Notes under the pieces: generated by a model
The model's input: only the letters and a program-made list of their open reading frames with translations
Told to the model about the DNA's origin: nothing
Database searches by the model: none
Shown: positions 45,696-56,969 of the stretch, piece after piece
How the letters are laid out: each line of letters starts with the position of its first letter
Position numbering within the stretch: position 1 is the first letter of the stretch
Translations under genes and position numbers: made by a program
Assembly: GCA_963675135.1 (NCBI GenBank)
Contig: OY776125.1
Span: 28,010,565-28,074,564, forward strand
Direction of reading: 5' to 3'
Length of the DNA stretch: 64,000 nt
Source of the DNA: Galeopsis tetrahit
Taxonomy: Eukaryota > Streptophyta > Magnoliopsida > Lamiales > Lamiaceae

Positions 45696-46627
45696 TAGAC
45701 ATGTTGTGCAATAGCTCTGCCAAGGAACACTAAATTTATAAGAGAAACAGACAGGCTATATACGCACGTCTGTAGTTTCACACCATGAACGCGATTGGGA
45801 AAACATGTATTTCTTACATTTTCAAAATTATACTAGAGAAGGCAGTGCATGCGCGAATCTTTATTGAAGAAAGGTTTGAAAAACTAAATGTAAAACAAAA
45901 TTCATTTAATTTAATTTCCTCTTTTTTATTTTCATGTTGATTCAATTTTTTAAAATCAGCTAGAATTTAGGTTATGCCGAGACATAATATATATATTGTA
46001 AAAAATTTGCATAAAAATCCAAATTTCTAAGTTGATACAAAAATAAGCAAAATAACTACAGAGATAAAATTAATTTATAGCGGATATTGAATATCAAAAA
46101 AAGAAGAGGGGGTTTAGTAGAAGAAATATTGTCTAATATCTCTACCAAGAAACATTAAATTTATAAAAGTAATTGATAGACTATTCATATGCACATTTAC
46201 ACTTACAAAATATAGTAAGTGCCTCATATTTAAAGTATTTATTACAAAATCTAAAGTTGAATGAAAGAGCTTAATGAAAAGTTAGCATCAATTGCATTTA
46301 TTTTACTTAACAACATAACTATTTTTAAAAGTTGTCATTGGTTGTACATATTTTATCTTTAAGCATTTTCAACATTCTCAAAATTATATATACTAGAGCG
46401 TGCAGTGCACGCGCGAATCTATATTAAAGAAAGGTTTGAAAAAAAAATCATTTAATTTAATTTCCTCATTTTGTTTCCTTCTATATATTGCAATCATTTA
46501 AAAAAATTGTGATGAGCCAAAAATATCTTAATTGCCTAATTCTTAGATTTTCACGTTGATTCGAGCTTTTTTAAATCAGAATTTAGCTTACGCCGAGATA
46601 TACTAGTGGGTTATTTTGTTATTTTTC

Positions 46628-47140
46628 CTTTCTATGATAACATTAGCCTTGTGTTGCACTTTCTTGAGTGTCATCACAAATGCGAAAACTCAACCCCTGG
46701 GCAAAACGACGGAGATCTAGCATCTTTGCGAGGTCAAAGCCCTTTTATCTTTGAGCCGATCACCATTTCCTTCTATGGAGAGGACATATGCAGCTCATCA
46801 TACGACATCTCCATCTCCAATAGTGAATAACTGTCTTAGGCCTTCCCCTTGTCCTGTTTCTTCTGAAACACTAGTTCTTACACTAGTTCTTACACCAACA
46901 AGTGCTAATCCTTTTGTTGTGTATGTACTGAATTTCATGCCACCAATGATCTCATCTGTTGGTGCTCAATTCAGTGTGACGCAGTAGAATGTTGTACAGG
47001 CTCGTGTTCCCAATCCTAAGATTCCCCACAACAATCAGCGCGAAGAGGCCATACTGATTGTCTTAACTGATAGTGAGGAGGTGAAGAAGGGGGAGGGAAA
47101 CAACAACGCTGAAGAGATTGACTTGACGTTGAGACTTTAA
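46628..47140 (+). pseudogene. Zinc-finger gene 3' copy, sense, broken (unit 1)
   Basis: Starts inside the finger at TCTATGATAACATTAGCC, so the CxxC half is missing. A one-base T insertion near 46742 shifts the frame, and CAG to TAG at 46984-46986 adds a stop. It ends EEIDLTLRL with TAA at 47138-47140. It carries the variant acidic tail LTDSEEVKKGEGNNNAEE, close to ZF-E. Confidence 0.88.
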
Positions 47141-47409
47141 AAGTCTCATTACTTGCTCTTTATGTTGTTGTAGCTCCATATGCATGCATGAACTTGCTTT
47201 ATGTTATTGTTATTCCATCAGTAGATTTGTAGTGAGTGATTTATTATTTAAAGTTGTACTTCTAATGAGTTCATGTTTTCACCTTAATAAATGCCCAATT
47301 GTAGAAAATATTGGAAAATGCAGTGTTTTGCTTGTTTGGTTTTGGAGAAGAATATATATGAAGTAAATCGAGCACCTCCCTAAAGTAGTTATGCACTATT
47401 GGAGATCAT

Positions 47410-47690
47410 GTAGATGTAATTGTTTGATGAGCTGCATATGTCCTTTCCATAGAAGGAGATGGTCACCAGCTCAAAGATAAAGGCTTCGACCTTGCAAAGA
47501 GGCTAGATCTCAGTTGTTTTGCCCAGGGATTGAGTTTTCACACCTGTGATGACACTCAAGAAATTTAAATACAAGGCCAATGTTATCATAGAAAACATCA
47601 TCACACACATTGCATGCGATTGGTGTCGTGTGAGATCTTGAACGCCTTCCCTCACTTTCAAATTGTTCCACATTTTAGTAAACATAATTT
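47410..47690 (-). pseudogene. Zinc-finger gene 5' fragment, antisense copy 3
   Basis: It covers about codons 1-85 of the ZF-B type. It is inverted with respect to the sense pseudogene at 46628-47140, so about 175 bases of finger and linker sequence are complementary between the two. Confidence 0.85.
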
Positions 47691-48323
47691 ATCATTCGCT
47701 GAGATATGTTGTGCAATAGCTCTGTTAGGGAACACTAAATTTATAAAAGAAATTATTGACAGGCTATGAAGGTTGCAAATAATAAGTGATAAGATTTAAA
47801 TTGTTTATTACAAAATATATGAACGTTTTAAATAAAAAGATAGCATTGATTGCTTTTATCTTACCTAACATCACTTTTTTTTTTGAAAGAGTTAATAATA
47901 ATTGTATTTATCTTACGTATGAATATGCATTTTCTACCTTTTCAAAATTATAGTAGAGCGTGCAGTGCACGTACGTATGTGATTGTGACAAATTATTATT
48001 ATTTTTTTTAAAAATGAAACACAAACTAACATTATTTAAGAAAACAACATCACACATCATGCATGAGATTGGGAAACACGTATGTCTTTTGTTACATTTT
48101 CAAAATTATACCAGAGCGTGTAGTGCACGCGCGAATCTATATTGAGGAAATATCTAATTAAAAATGAAAAGGACATTCACTAAAAGAAAGGAAGGTTGTG
48201 CAATAACTCTATCAAAAAGCACTAAATTGCAGAAGAAATATTTAAGGTCGTGTAATAGCTTTGCCAAGCATCCCTAAATTAATAAAAGAAACTAGTAGGC
48301 TATTTAGATGAACATTGTACAAT

Positions 48324-48470
48324 CACTACAAAAAAAAAAGTTTTTAGTATCGAAAAATGTGTATCTGTTGCATTTTCTGATACTAAATCTAACCATTTGG
48401 TATCAACTAAAAATCTTATGATACTACGTTCATTCTTGGTATCAAAAAAATATTTTTTGATACTATTAAA
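48324..48470. mobile_element. CACTA-like terminal fragment
   Basis: It starts CACTACAAAAAAAAAAG and contains AGTATCGAAAAA / TTTGATACTA words. It is the same element as 53721-55586 with almost everything deleted. It marks the junction between the two tandem units. Confidence 0.75.
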
Positions 48471-49613
48471 TTTAGTGCACGAACTAATGGGAATTGAGTT
48501 AAGAATTGAATAAAACTTGCAAACCAAAATATTTAATGTTATTTCCCTTTTTGTGATATATATATTTTACACTATGTATAAAGTGTGAATAATCTTGAGA
48601 TTTCAGGTATTCTTCAGGTTGTAGGTAATTCATGCATAACGAGTCACTTTCTCACCAAAGCCACCTGCCCTTTCTCCCCTCATCTTCTTTTCTCTTCCTT
48701 CACGATTTTCTCCCTATGTATCTGGGTTTATGAGAAGAGCAAGATCTTGAACGTCTTTCATCTTCCTTGATTTTCATATTGTTCCTACATTTTGGTAATC
48801 AAATATTTAACTTACGCCGAAATTTTGTAAAAGATTTGCATAAAAATTCAAAATTTTAAGTTGATAAAAAAATAAGCAAAAGAACTATGGAGATAAAATT
48901 TATAGCAGATATAGGATATATCTAAAAATGAAGAGGGGATTTGGTAGAAGAAATATATATTGAAGGTTGTGTAATGGTTTGGTCAAGAAACACTAATTTT
49001 ATAGAATAATTAAATGTTGCCTAATATCTCTGCCAAAAAAACACTACATTTATAAAAGTAATTGACATATTATTTATATGCACATTTATTTTACTTGACA
49101 ACAAATCTCTTTTTAAAAGTTGTCATTGATTGTACTTATGTTATAGTATATAAGTGTGTATTTTCTACTTTTTTGCACACGTGAACTTGTATCGATCGAA
49201 GAAATGTTTGAAAAGAAAAGGTAAAACTAAATTCATTTAATTAATATAATTTTCTCTTTTTTTTTTCTTCTACATATTACAATCATTTAAACAAAATGTG
49301 ATGAGCGAGATATATCTTAATCGTCCAATTCTTTGATTTTCATGTTGATTCAAGTTTTTTGAAATCAGAATTTAGCTTACGCCTAGACATACTGTAAACA
49401 TGAGATCTAGAGAGAAGCACACTCCTAAGTCTCAAGCTTACACCACTAGGCCAACTTCTTGGGGTTACTTTCTTGGTTCTTCTTAGTCCCTATAGTGCAT
49501 CTATATCCCACATGTGCATGTGTATTAAGGAAAGACTTGAGAAAGGTGCAAACCTCAAATAATTTTTTATTTTATTTTTGTAGTTTAAATGTATTAGACA
49601 ATATAATAGAATA

Positions 49614-49885
49614 CTCCCTCCATCCCAGGATTGTTTGCACCATTTTATGGGTACGCAAACTAAGAAAAAGGTGTAATGAGTGGAGTGTTGAGGGGTAATT
49701 TTGTAAAATTTTATGAATAAACTAAAGTGAATGATTGGATTGAGGGTAAAAGTAATGGCATTTTGTGTAAATATATGAATATTGTGAGGGTGGGGTTTAT
49801 GAAAATTTTTCCTTTTTGGGTAGTGCAAACAATTGTGGGACGGGCGAATAAGGAAAAAGTGCAAACAATTGTGGGACAGATGGAA
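49614..49885. mobile_element. Stowaway-like MITE, absent from unit 1
   Basis: It starts CTCCCTCCATCCCAGG after TA and ends GGGACAGATGGA. An internal 26-28 base stretch containing GTGCAAACAATTGTGGGAC is duplicated near the right end. Unit 1 (about 44510-44535) shows the uninterrupted site, so the insertion came after or during divergence of the units. Confidence 0.85.
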
Positions 49886-49925
49886 TATTTAGGTAGTAAT
49901 CTTTTAATATCGTGCAAAAATGAAA

Positions 49926-50228
49926 AGGTCCTCCACCCCCACTTAAGCCATAGTTCGCCAGTATGAAAGTTGTTTCATGCTCTTTTCCCAATTCATCCAC
50001 CAACACAGTCGTGGAATCATGATTGGGCAAATAGAGTTTGCAGAACATTCTCGGTATATGCATCCAAAAACCCCCTTCAACGTTTGATGGGAGCATGAGC
50101 TTTACAAAACGAGGAATGTCATTTTGTAAACTAACAAGAATTCTTTCGGCTTCCACCAGTACAAAACATTGTGCTAAAATGTCATCGTATAAGTCCTTAA
50201 TTAGGCTTGATCTTCTTCTTTTCTCCAT
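49926..50228 (-). pseudogene. B3-domain (REM-like) gene fragment 2
   Basis: It is a copy of fragment 1 with the same start MEKRRRSSLIKDLYDD and B3 core (PRFVKLMLPS, FWMHIPRMFC). It has the same frame loss after GLSGGG. The frame then runs on into the adjacent MITE, giving a chimeric tail without meaning. Confidence 0.75.
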
Positions 50229-50754
50229 TGCTTCCTGAGTTCTTATAAGCTTTAATATTATAGGTAGTAATTTCTAATAAAATGCAACTTTAGTGATAAT
50301 TTAGTGGTTTTGTAAGTGCAATTTTTAATAATTTGGTAGGTTTAGCGCAATTCCCAAACTAATTGATTTTATTTTTTACATAAACACCTTTGGAAAAAAA
50401 AGCACAAGCACAACTCATGTTAAAATTCGGAAAAAAATATTGACCTAAAAATAAGTTTTGTGATTTATGGACTATAAATTTTATTTATGTTTGTATATAT
50501 TAGTGCAAAAAAATTATTAGTTTTATAGTTTAGATGCAAAATTAGTGATAATTTGATGAGTTTAGTGCAATTAAGTCTTTTGGTAATTAGGAGTACATGG
50601 GGTGGGTGGATGATCATTAATTTGCGACACACTAAATGGAGCACCAACAAATGAGATTATGCACACCAAAAGGATTAGCACTTGTTGTGCAAAAACTAGT
50701 GTTAGTGTTGCATAAGAAACAAGCTAATTAAGGAGAAGGCCTAAGGCAGTTATT

Positions 50755-51062
50755 CACTATTGAAGATGCAGATGTTGTATGATAAGATGCATATGTCCTC
50801 TCCACATAAAGAGATGGTGACCGACACAAAGATAAAGGGCTTCGACCTTGCAAAGATGCTAGTTCTCCGTTGTTTTGCCCAGGGATTGAGTTTTCACACC
50901 TTTGATGACACTCGTGAAAGTGCAACACAAGGCTAACTTTATAATAGAAAACCTCATCACACACAATGCACATGATTAGTGTTGTGTGATATCTTGAATG
51001 TCTTCCCTGATTTTTAGATTGTTCCACATTTTATTAAACATAATTTAGCATACGCTGAGACA
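50755..51062 (-). pseudogene. Zinc-finger gene 5' fragment, antisense copy 4
   Basis: It is the unit 2 counterpart of copy 2. The frame retains MCIVCDEVFYYKVSLVLHFH and IVNNCLRPSP. The initiator region is frameshifted, and the C-terminal half with the SIM-like and EAR motifs is absent. Confidence 0.85.
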
Positions 51063-52044
51063 TGTTGTGCAATAGCTCTGCCAAGGAACACAAAATTTAT
51101 AAGAGAAATTGACAGGCTATATACGCACGTCTGTAGTTTCACAACATGAATGCGATTGGAAAAACATGTATTTCTTACATTTTCAAAATTATACTAGAGC
51201 ATGCAGTGCACGCACGAATCTTTATTAAAGAAAGGTTTGAAAAAATAAATGTAAAACAAAATTCATTTAATTTAATTTTCTCTTTTTTATTTTCATGTTG
51301 ATTCATTTTTTTTTAAATCAGCTAGAATTTAGGTTATGCCGAGACATAATATATATATTGTAAAAAATTTGCATAAAAATCCAAATTTCTAAGTTGATAC
51401 AAAAATAAGCAAAATAACTACAGAGATAAAATTAATTTATAGCGGATATTGAATATCAAAAAAAGAAGAGGGGTTTGGTAGAAGAAATTAATATTGAAGG
51501 TTTTATAATAGTTCGGTCAAGAAACACTAATTTTATAGAAGAATTAAATATTGTCTAATATCTCTACCAAGAAACATTAAATTTATAAAAGTAATTGATA
51601 AACTATTCATATGCACATTTACACTTACAAAAAATAGTAAGTGCCTCATATTTAAAGTATTTATTACAAAATCTAAAGTTGAATAAAAGAGCTTAATGAA
51701 AAGTTAGCATCAATTGCATTTATTTTAATTAATAACATAACTCTTTTTAAAAGTTGTCATTGGTTGTACTTATTTTATCTATAAGCATTTTCAACATTCT
51801 CAAAAGTATATATACTAGAGCGCACGCGCGAATCTATATTGAAGAAAGGTTTGAAAAAAAAATCATTTAATTTAATTTCCTCATTTTGTTTCCTTCTACA
51901 TATTGCAATCATTTAAACAAATTGTGATGAGCCAGAAATATCTTAATTGCCTAATTCTTAGATTTTCACGTTGATTCGAGTTTTTTTAAATCAGAATTTA
52001 GCTTACGCCGAGACATACTGGTGGGCTATTTTGTTATTTTTCAT

Positions 52045-52542
52045 TTCTATGATAACATTAGCCTTGTGTTGCACTTTCTTGAGTGTCATCACAGATGTGA
52101 AAACTCAACCCCTGGGCAAAACGACTGAGATCTAGCATCTTTGCGAGGTCGAAGCCCTTTATCTTTGAGCCGATCACCATTTCCTTTTGTGGAGAGGACA
52201 TATGCAGCTCATCATACGACATCTCCATCTCCAATAATGAATGATTGCCTTAGGCCTTCCCCTTGTCCCGTTTCTTGTGAAACATTAGTTCTTACACCAA
52301 CAGATGCTAATCCTTTTGTTGTGCATGTGCTGAATTCCATGCCACCAATGATCTCATCTGTTGGTGCTCAATTTAGTGTGGCGCAGCAGAATGTTGTACA
52401 GGCTCGTGTTCCCAATCCTAGGATTCCCCACAACAATCAGCGCGAAGAGCCCATGCTGATTGTCTTAACTGATAGTGAGGAGGTGAAGAAGGAGGAGGGC
52501 AACAACAGTGCTGAAGAGATCGACTTGACGTTGAGACTTTAA
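52045..52542 (+). pseudogene. Zinc-finger gene 3' copy, sense, broken (unit 2)
   Basis: It starts inside the finger like the unit 1 copy (CxxC half missing). A TGA at about 52126-52128 interrupts the frame. From 52141 it is open to the end: 133 residues with PMLIVLTDSEEVKKEEGNNS and EEIDLTLRL, stop 52540-52542. It therefore keeps the SIM-like and EAR parts without a working finger. Confidence 0.87.
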
Positions 52543-52794
52543 AAGTCTCCTTACTTGCTCTTTATGTTGTTGTAGCTCCATATGTATGCATGAACTTGCT
52601 TTATGTTATTGTTATTCCATCAGTAGACTTGTAGTGAGTGATTTATTATTTAAAGTTGTACTTCTAATGAGTGCATGTTTTCACCTGAATAAATGCCCAA
52701 TTGGAGAAAATATTGGAAAATGCAGTCTTTTGCTTGTTTGGTTTTGGAGAAGAATATGAAGTAAATCAAGCACCTCCCTAAAGCAGTTATGCAC

Positions 52795-53100
52795 TATTGG
52801 AGATCATGTAGATTTAATTGTATGATGAGCTTCATATGTCCTTTCCACAGAAGGAGATGGTGACCAGCTCAAAGATAAAGGCTTCGACCTTGCAAAGATG
52901 CTAGATCTTTGTTGTTTTGCCCATGGATTGAGTTTTCACACTTGTGATGACACTCAAGAAAGTTCAATACAAGGCCAATGTTATCATAGAAAACCTCATC
53001 ACACACATTGCACGCGATTGGTGTCGTGTGAGATCTTGAACGCCTTCCCTCACTTTTAGATTGTTCCACATTTTAGTAAACAGAATTTAGCATTCGGTGA
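52795..53100 (-). pseudogene. Zinc-finger gene 5' fragment, antisense copy 5
   Basis: It is the unit 2 counterpart of copy 3. It retains CNVCDEVFYDNIGLVLNFLE (first finger His changed to Asn) and ends past the linker. It is inverted relative to 52045-52542. Confidence 0.85.
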
Positions 53101-53720
53101 GATATGTTGTGCAACAGCTCTGTTAGGGAACACTAAATTTATAAAAGAAATTATTGGCAGGCTATGAAGGTTGCAAATAATAAGTGCTAAGATTTAAGTT
53201 GATTATTACAAAATATATGAAGGTTTTAAACAAAAAGTTAGCATTATTGATTGCTTTTATCTTACCTAACATCACTTTTTTTTTTTGAAAGAGTTAATAA
53301 TGATTGTATTTATCTTACGTATAAATATGCATTTTCTACCTTTTCAAAATTATAGTAGAGCGTGCAGTGCACGCACGTATGTGATTGTGACCAATTTTTT
53401 TTTTTTTTAAATTGCAACACAAACTAACATTATTTAAGAAAACAACATCAGACATCATGCATGAGATTCGGAAACACACATGTCTTTCTTACATTTTCAA
53501 AATTATACCAGAGCGTGTTGTGCACGCGCGAATCTATATTGAGTAAATATCTAATTAAAAATGAAAAGGACATTCACTAAAAGAAAGGAAGGTTGTGCAA
53601 TAACTCTATCAAAAAGCACTAAATTGCAGAAGAAATATTTAAGGCCGTGTAATAGCTTTGCCAAGAATCACTAAATTAATAAAAGAAAGTAGTAAGCTAT
53701 TCAAATGAACATTGTACAGT

Positions 53721-55586
53721 CACTACAAAAAAAAATGTTTTTAGTATCGAAAAATTTGTATCTGTTGCATTTTCTGATACTAAACCTAACCATTTGGTAT
53801 AAACTAAAAATCTTATGATACTACTTTTTGATACTATTAAATTTATAGCATCCGTTATTTAGTGATACTAATATTGTTTTTGCATCAGAAATTTATTTTT
53901 GATACTATTTAGTTTTAGCATCAAATACTTTTGAGAAAAATTCATTTTACGTCCTGTAACTTAGGCCTAATCCAATTTATATCCTTTAAGTTTTCACTTT
54001 TTCGATTTACGTCCTTTTTGGTCCAATTTACATCCTTTTCGCCGGAAAATTTTCAAACTCACCGGAATGTGAGGAATAAATTGGGATTCCGGCCAAATAG
54101 TCAAATTTACGTCCTTTAAGTTTGAAATTTTTTAAAAATTTTAATAAATAATTTTTCTAAAAATATCTTTAAAATTTTTAAAATATTATTAAAAATCCGA
54201 AAACATCATTAAAATAAAAAATATAAAATGTTTAAAATAAAATTCAAAATATCTTATTTAATTTTTAAAAAATCTCATTAAAAATTATAAAATGTGTAAA
54301 ATAAAAATAAAAAATTTTACAATTGAAAAAATAAAAAATGTTTAACTTAAGATTAAGAAATTCAAAAATCTCATTAAAAATTCTAAAAATTTCATTATAA
54401 ATTCTAAAAATCTCTTTAATTTTTAAAAAATGTATAGATTAAATATTAAAAATTCTAAAAACCCAATAAAAATAATAAAAACCAGACTTGATTCGAACTC
54501 ATGCGCCATTAAAGTTTTTCTCGAACTCCTAATTTTTTTTGGATTCCACGCGTTGATTTATTGTAGAACCGTGTCAAATTCATTTTAATGAGGTTTTTAG
54601 AATTGTATAATTTTTAATTTTATTTTAAAAATTTTAAAAATTTTAATTTATAGATTTTTTTTATTTAAAATTTTATGTTTTTATGAGATTTTTAGAAATT
54701 TTTTATTTTTAATTTACAAATTTTTCAAATTTTTTGAATTGTGGATTTTTTAATTTTTTTTAAGAAATTTTTATTTTTATTTTACACCGTTTATAAATTT
54801 TAATGATATTTTTAATTATTTTAAGAATTTTTTAATTATTAATTTCTAATTTTCAAACTTAAAGGACATAAATTGGACTATTTGATCGGAATTCCAATTT
54901 TCCGTCGAAAAGGACATAAATTGGACCTAAAAGGACATAAATTGGACACCCTAGGACGTAAATTGAAAAAGTGAAAACTTAAAGGATATAAACTGGATTA
55001 GGCCTAAGTTACAGGACGTAAAATGAAATTTTCTCAATACTTTTTTGATACTACTTATCATTGGTATCGAAAATTTAAAATCCGATACCATTAACTTTAT
55101 AACATCCATCACTTTATCGATACTATTACTATTTTTGTATTAGTAATTTATTTATTGATACTACTTATTTTTTGTATAAAATAATATTTTTAATACTACT
55201 AATCATTAGTATCGAAAACTTTATTTCCGATACTATATATATATATATATATTTTTTTTTTAGTATTAGTATTTTTTTTATTGACACCACTTATTTTTTG
55301 TATCAAATAAATTTGTTGATACTACTTATCATTTGTATCGAAAATTAAAGTTGTGATAATATTAATTTAATTTTTAGTATTAGTAATATTCTTATGGATA
55401 CCCACTATTCTTTTGTATCAATTTTTCTTTTTTTTGATACTACTTATTATTATTATCGAAAATTAAATTTATGATATTATTAATTTTATTTTTAGTATTA
55501 GTAATTTTCTTACGGACCAACTATTCTTTTGCATCAATTTTTTTGATACTACTTATTATTAGTATCGGAAATTAAATTTTCGATAC
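53721..55586. mobile_element. CACTA-like element, right end missing, with nested MITE
   Basis: It starts CACTACAAAAAAAAATG. The body is a series of TAGTATCGAAAA / TTTTTGATACTACTTAT words in both orientations, as in CACTA subterminal regions. No TTTTGTAGTG end is seen before the second segmental block begins at 55587, so it is truncated there. A MULE-type MITE occupies 53933-55035. Confidence 0.7.
53933..55035. mobile_element. MULE-type MITE, 1103 bp, perfect 9-bp target duplication
   Basis: The inverted termini start GAGAAAAATTCATTTTACGT and extend over about 130 bases (CTTAGGCCTAATCC, CCTTTAAGTTTTCAC on both arms). The target duplication AATACTTTT is perfect (53924-53932 and 55036-55044). 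The interior is AT-rich and non-coding. Confidence 0.93.
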
Positions 55587-55997
55587 TAACTGAATTAGGA
55601 TTTTCTAACTACTTTGCGGTTGAATCTTTGAGAAGGCACAATTCTCAAATGGTTGAGCTATTTCACACTTGGTTCGTTGTAACATGAAGCTGATGTGACA
55701 AGCTAACTACCAGTGCAAATATCTGTTACTATCTTCGAGGGAAAAACTCTGATAAATAGCATTGAAGATCAACACAAATCAAGTTTATGATTCTTGTTTA
55801 TATTCGGGTGTATATTGTGTTTCATTAGATTGAATGTCGATTCTTTCTAAAGTTCAAGATGTGTATCTTGTAACACAATTCATTTATAATAATAGAGTTA
55901 TTGCGAGTGGTAGCGTATGTAGATCAAACCACTTAAATTTTTGTGTGTAGTTTACATTTCTTAATTGTACTATCTTTGCTTGAGTTCATATATACTA

Positions 55998-56292
55998 CTC
56001 CCTCCGTCCCAAGATTACTTGCACGGTTTGACCAACACTTTTTTTAAGAAAAGTGATTTTAGTGGTTGATGATGTAAGATAAAAGAGGGGTATTTTAGGT
56101 AATTTAGTGAGGTGTAAAGTGGATATGATGAGGTGTAAAGTAAAATGTATGTAAAAAGATGGTGACAATTTTGAAAATAAAATGATGTTGAGAGGGTATT
56201 AATTTTATAGGGTATTTCTATATTAAGAGTGTACAAGTAATTTTGGAACGTCCAAATAAGAAAAGTGTGCAAGTAATCTTGAGATGGAGGAG
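55998..56292. mobile_element. Stowaway-like MITE, 295 bp
   Basis: It starts CTCCCTCCGTCCCAAGATTA and ends CTTGAGATGGAGGAG, flanked by TA (55996-55997 and 56293-56294). The matching position in block 1 (about 2028-2037) lacks it. Confidence 0.88.
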
Positions 56293-56705
56293 TACTTGCT
56301 AGAGTTTCTTGAGAGTTTGAGACTTCAAAGCTACATGAATATTTATTTAAAATATGACTCGTTTTATGTATGATATCATTTTATATGAATTTTTGTAAAA
56401 ATAAAATGTAAAGGGCTATTACTCACACCCATATATTAAATGACAACGATACCCTACAAAATCTCAATTAGAAATGGTTCGGCCAAAGTGGCTATACATA
56501 AATGCTTTAGGGGTGCTTAGAGTAAAAAAACAGTATATAAATATATTTGTAGTTATTTATAATTAATCTATATCTATCTATATTTCCCGTTCTTTTTGTT
56601 TTTAAAAAAGTTTGGTCTAACCTTTCTCTCTTTTTTTTTTTTAATTTTTTTTTACAATTATTATTTATAATTTTATATTAACTCTTGAAATCCTTAAATT
56701 TAATA

Positions 56706-56969
56706 CTCTCTCCGTCCCTCTATAAGTTTCTCACTTTGATGTCCCACAATAAGTTTCCCATTTCATATTTTTCCATTTTTGGCATATGATTTTCTCTCTC
56801 CCAATCACATCACTTACGCTTTATCTATTATTTTATCATACTTCATTTCACACTCATCTATTATTTTCTCTCTCACCATCACATCACTTGTACTACATCT
56901 ATTATTTAATCATATTTCTTAATCAAAACAACCAAAAGAAAGGGGAAACTTATACCGGGACGGAGAGAG
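56706..56969. mobile_element. Stowaway MITE, 264 bp
   Basis: It starts CTCTCTCCGTCCCTCTATAA and ends CCGGGACGGAGAGAG, flanked by TA (56704-56705 and 56970-56971). In block 1 the site (about 2780-2790) is empty. Confidence 0.92.

Larger units (their letters stand above)
43360..48320. repeat. Tandem unit 1 (about 5.0 kb)
   Basis: It aligns in direct orientation with 48471-53720. Order of contents: B3 fragment (minus), zinc-finger 5' fragment (minus), zinc-finger pseudogene (plus), zinc-finger 5' fragment (minus), then a CACTA terminal fragment. By eye identity is about 93-97%. Confidence 0.88.
48471..53720. repeat. Tandem unit 2 (about 5.25 kb)
   Basis: It is a direct copy of 43360-48320, with the same gene fragments in the same order, plus a MITE (49614-49885) that unit 1 lacks. 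Confidence 0.88.

Noticed and set aside
48324..48470. Independent small MITE
   Set aside because: It has only one CACTA end and matches the left part of 53721-55586, so it is a deletion remnant.
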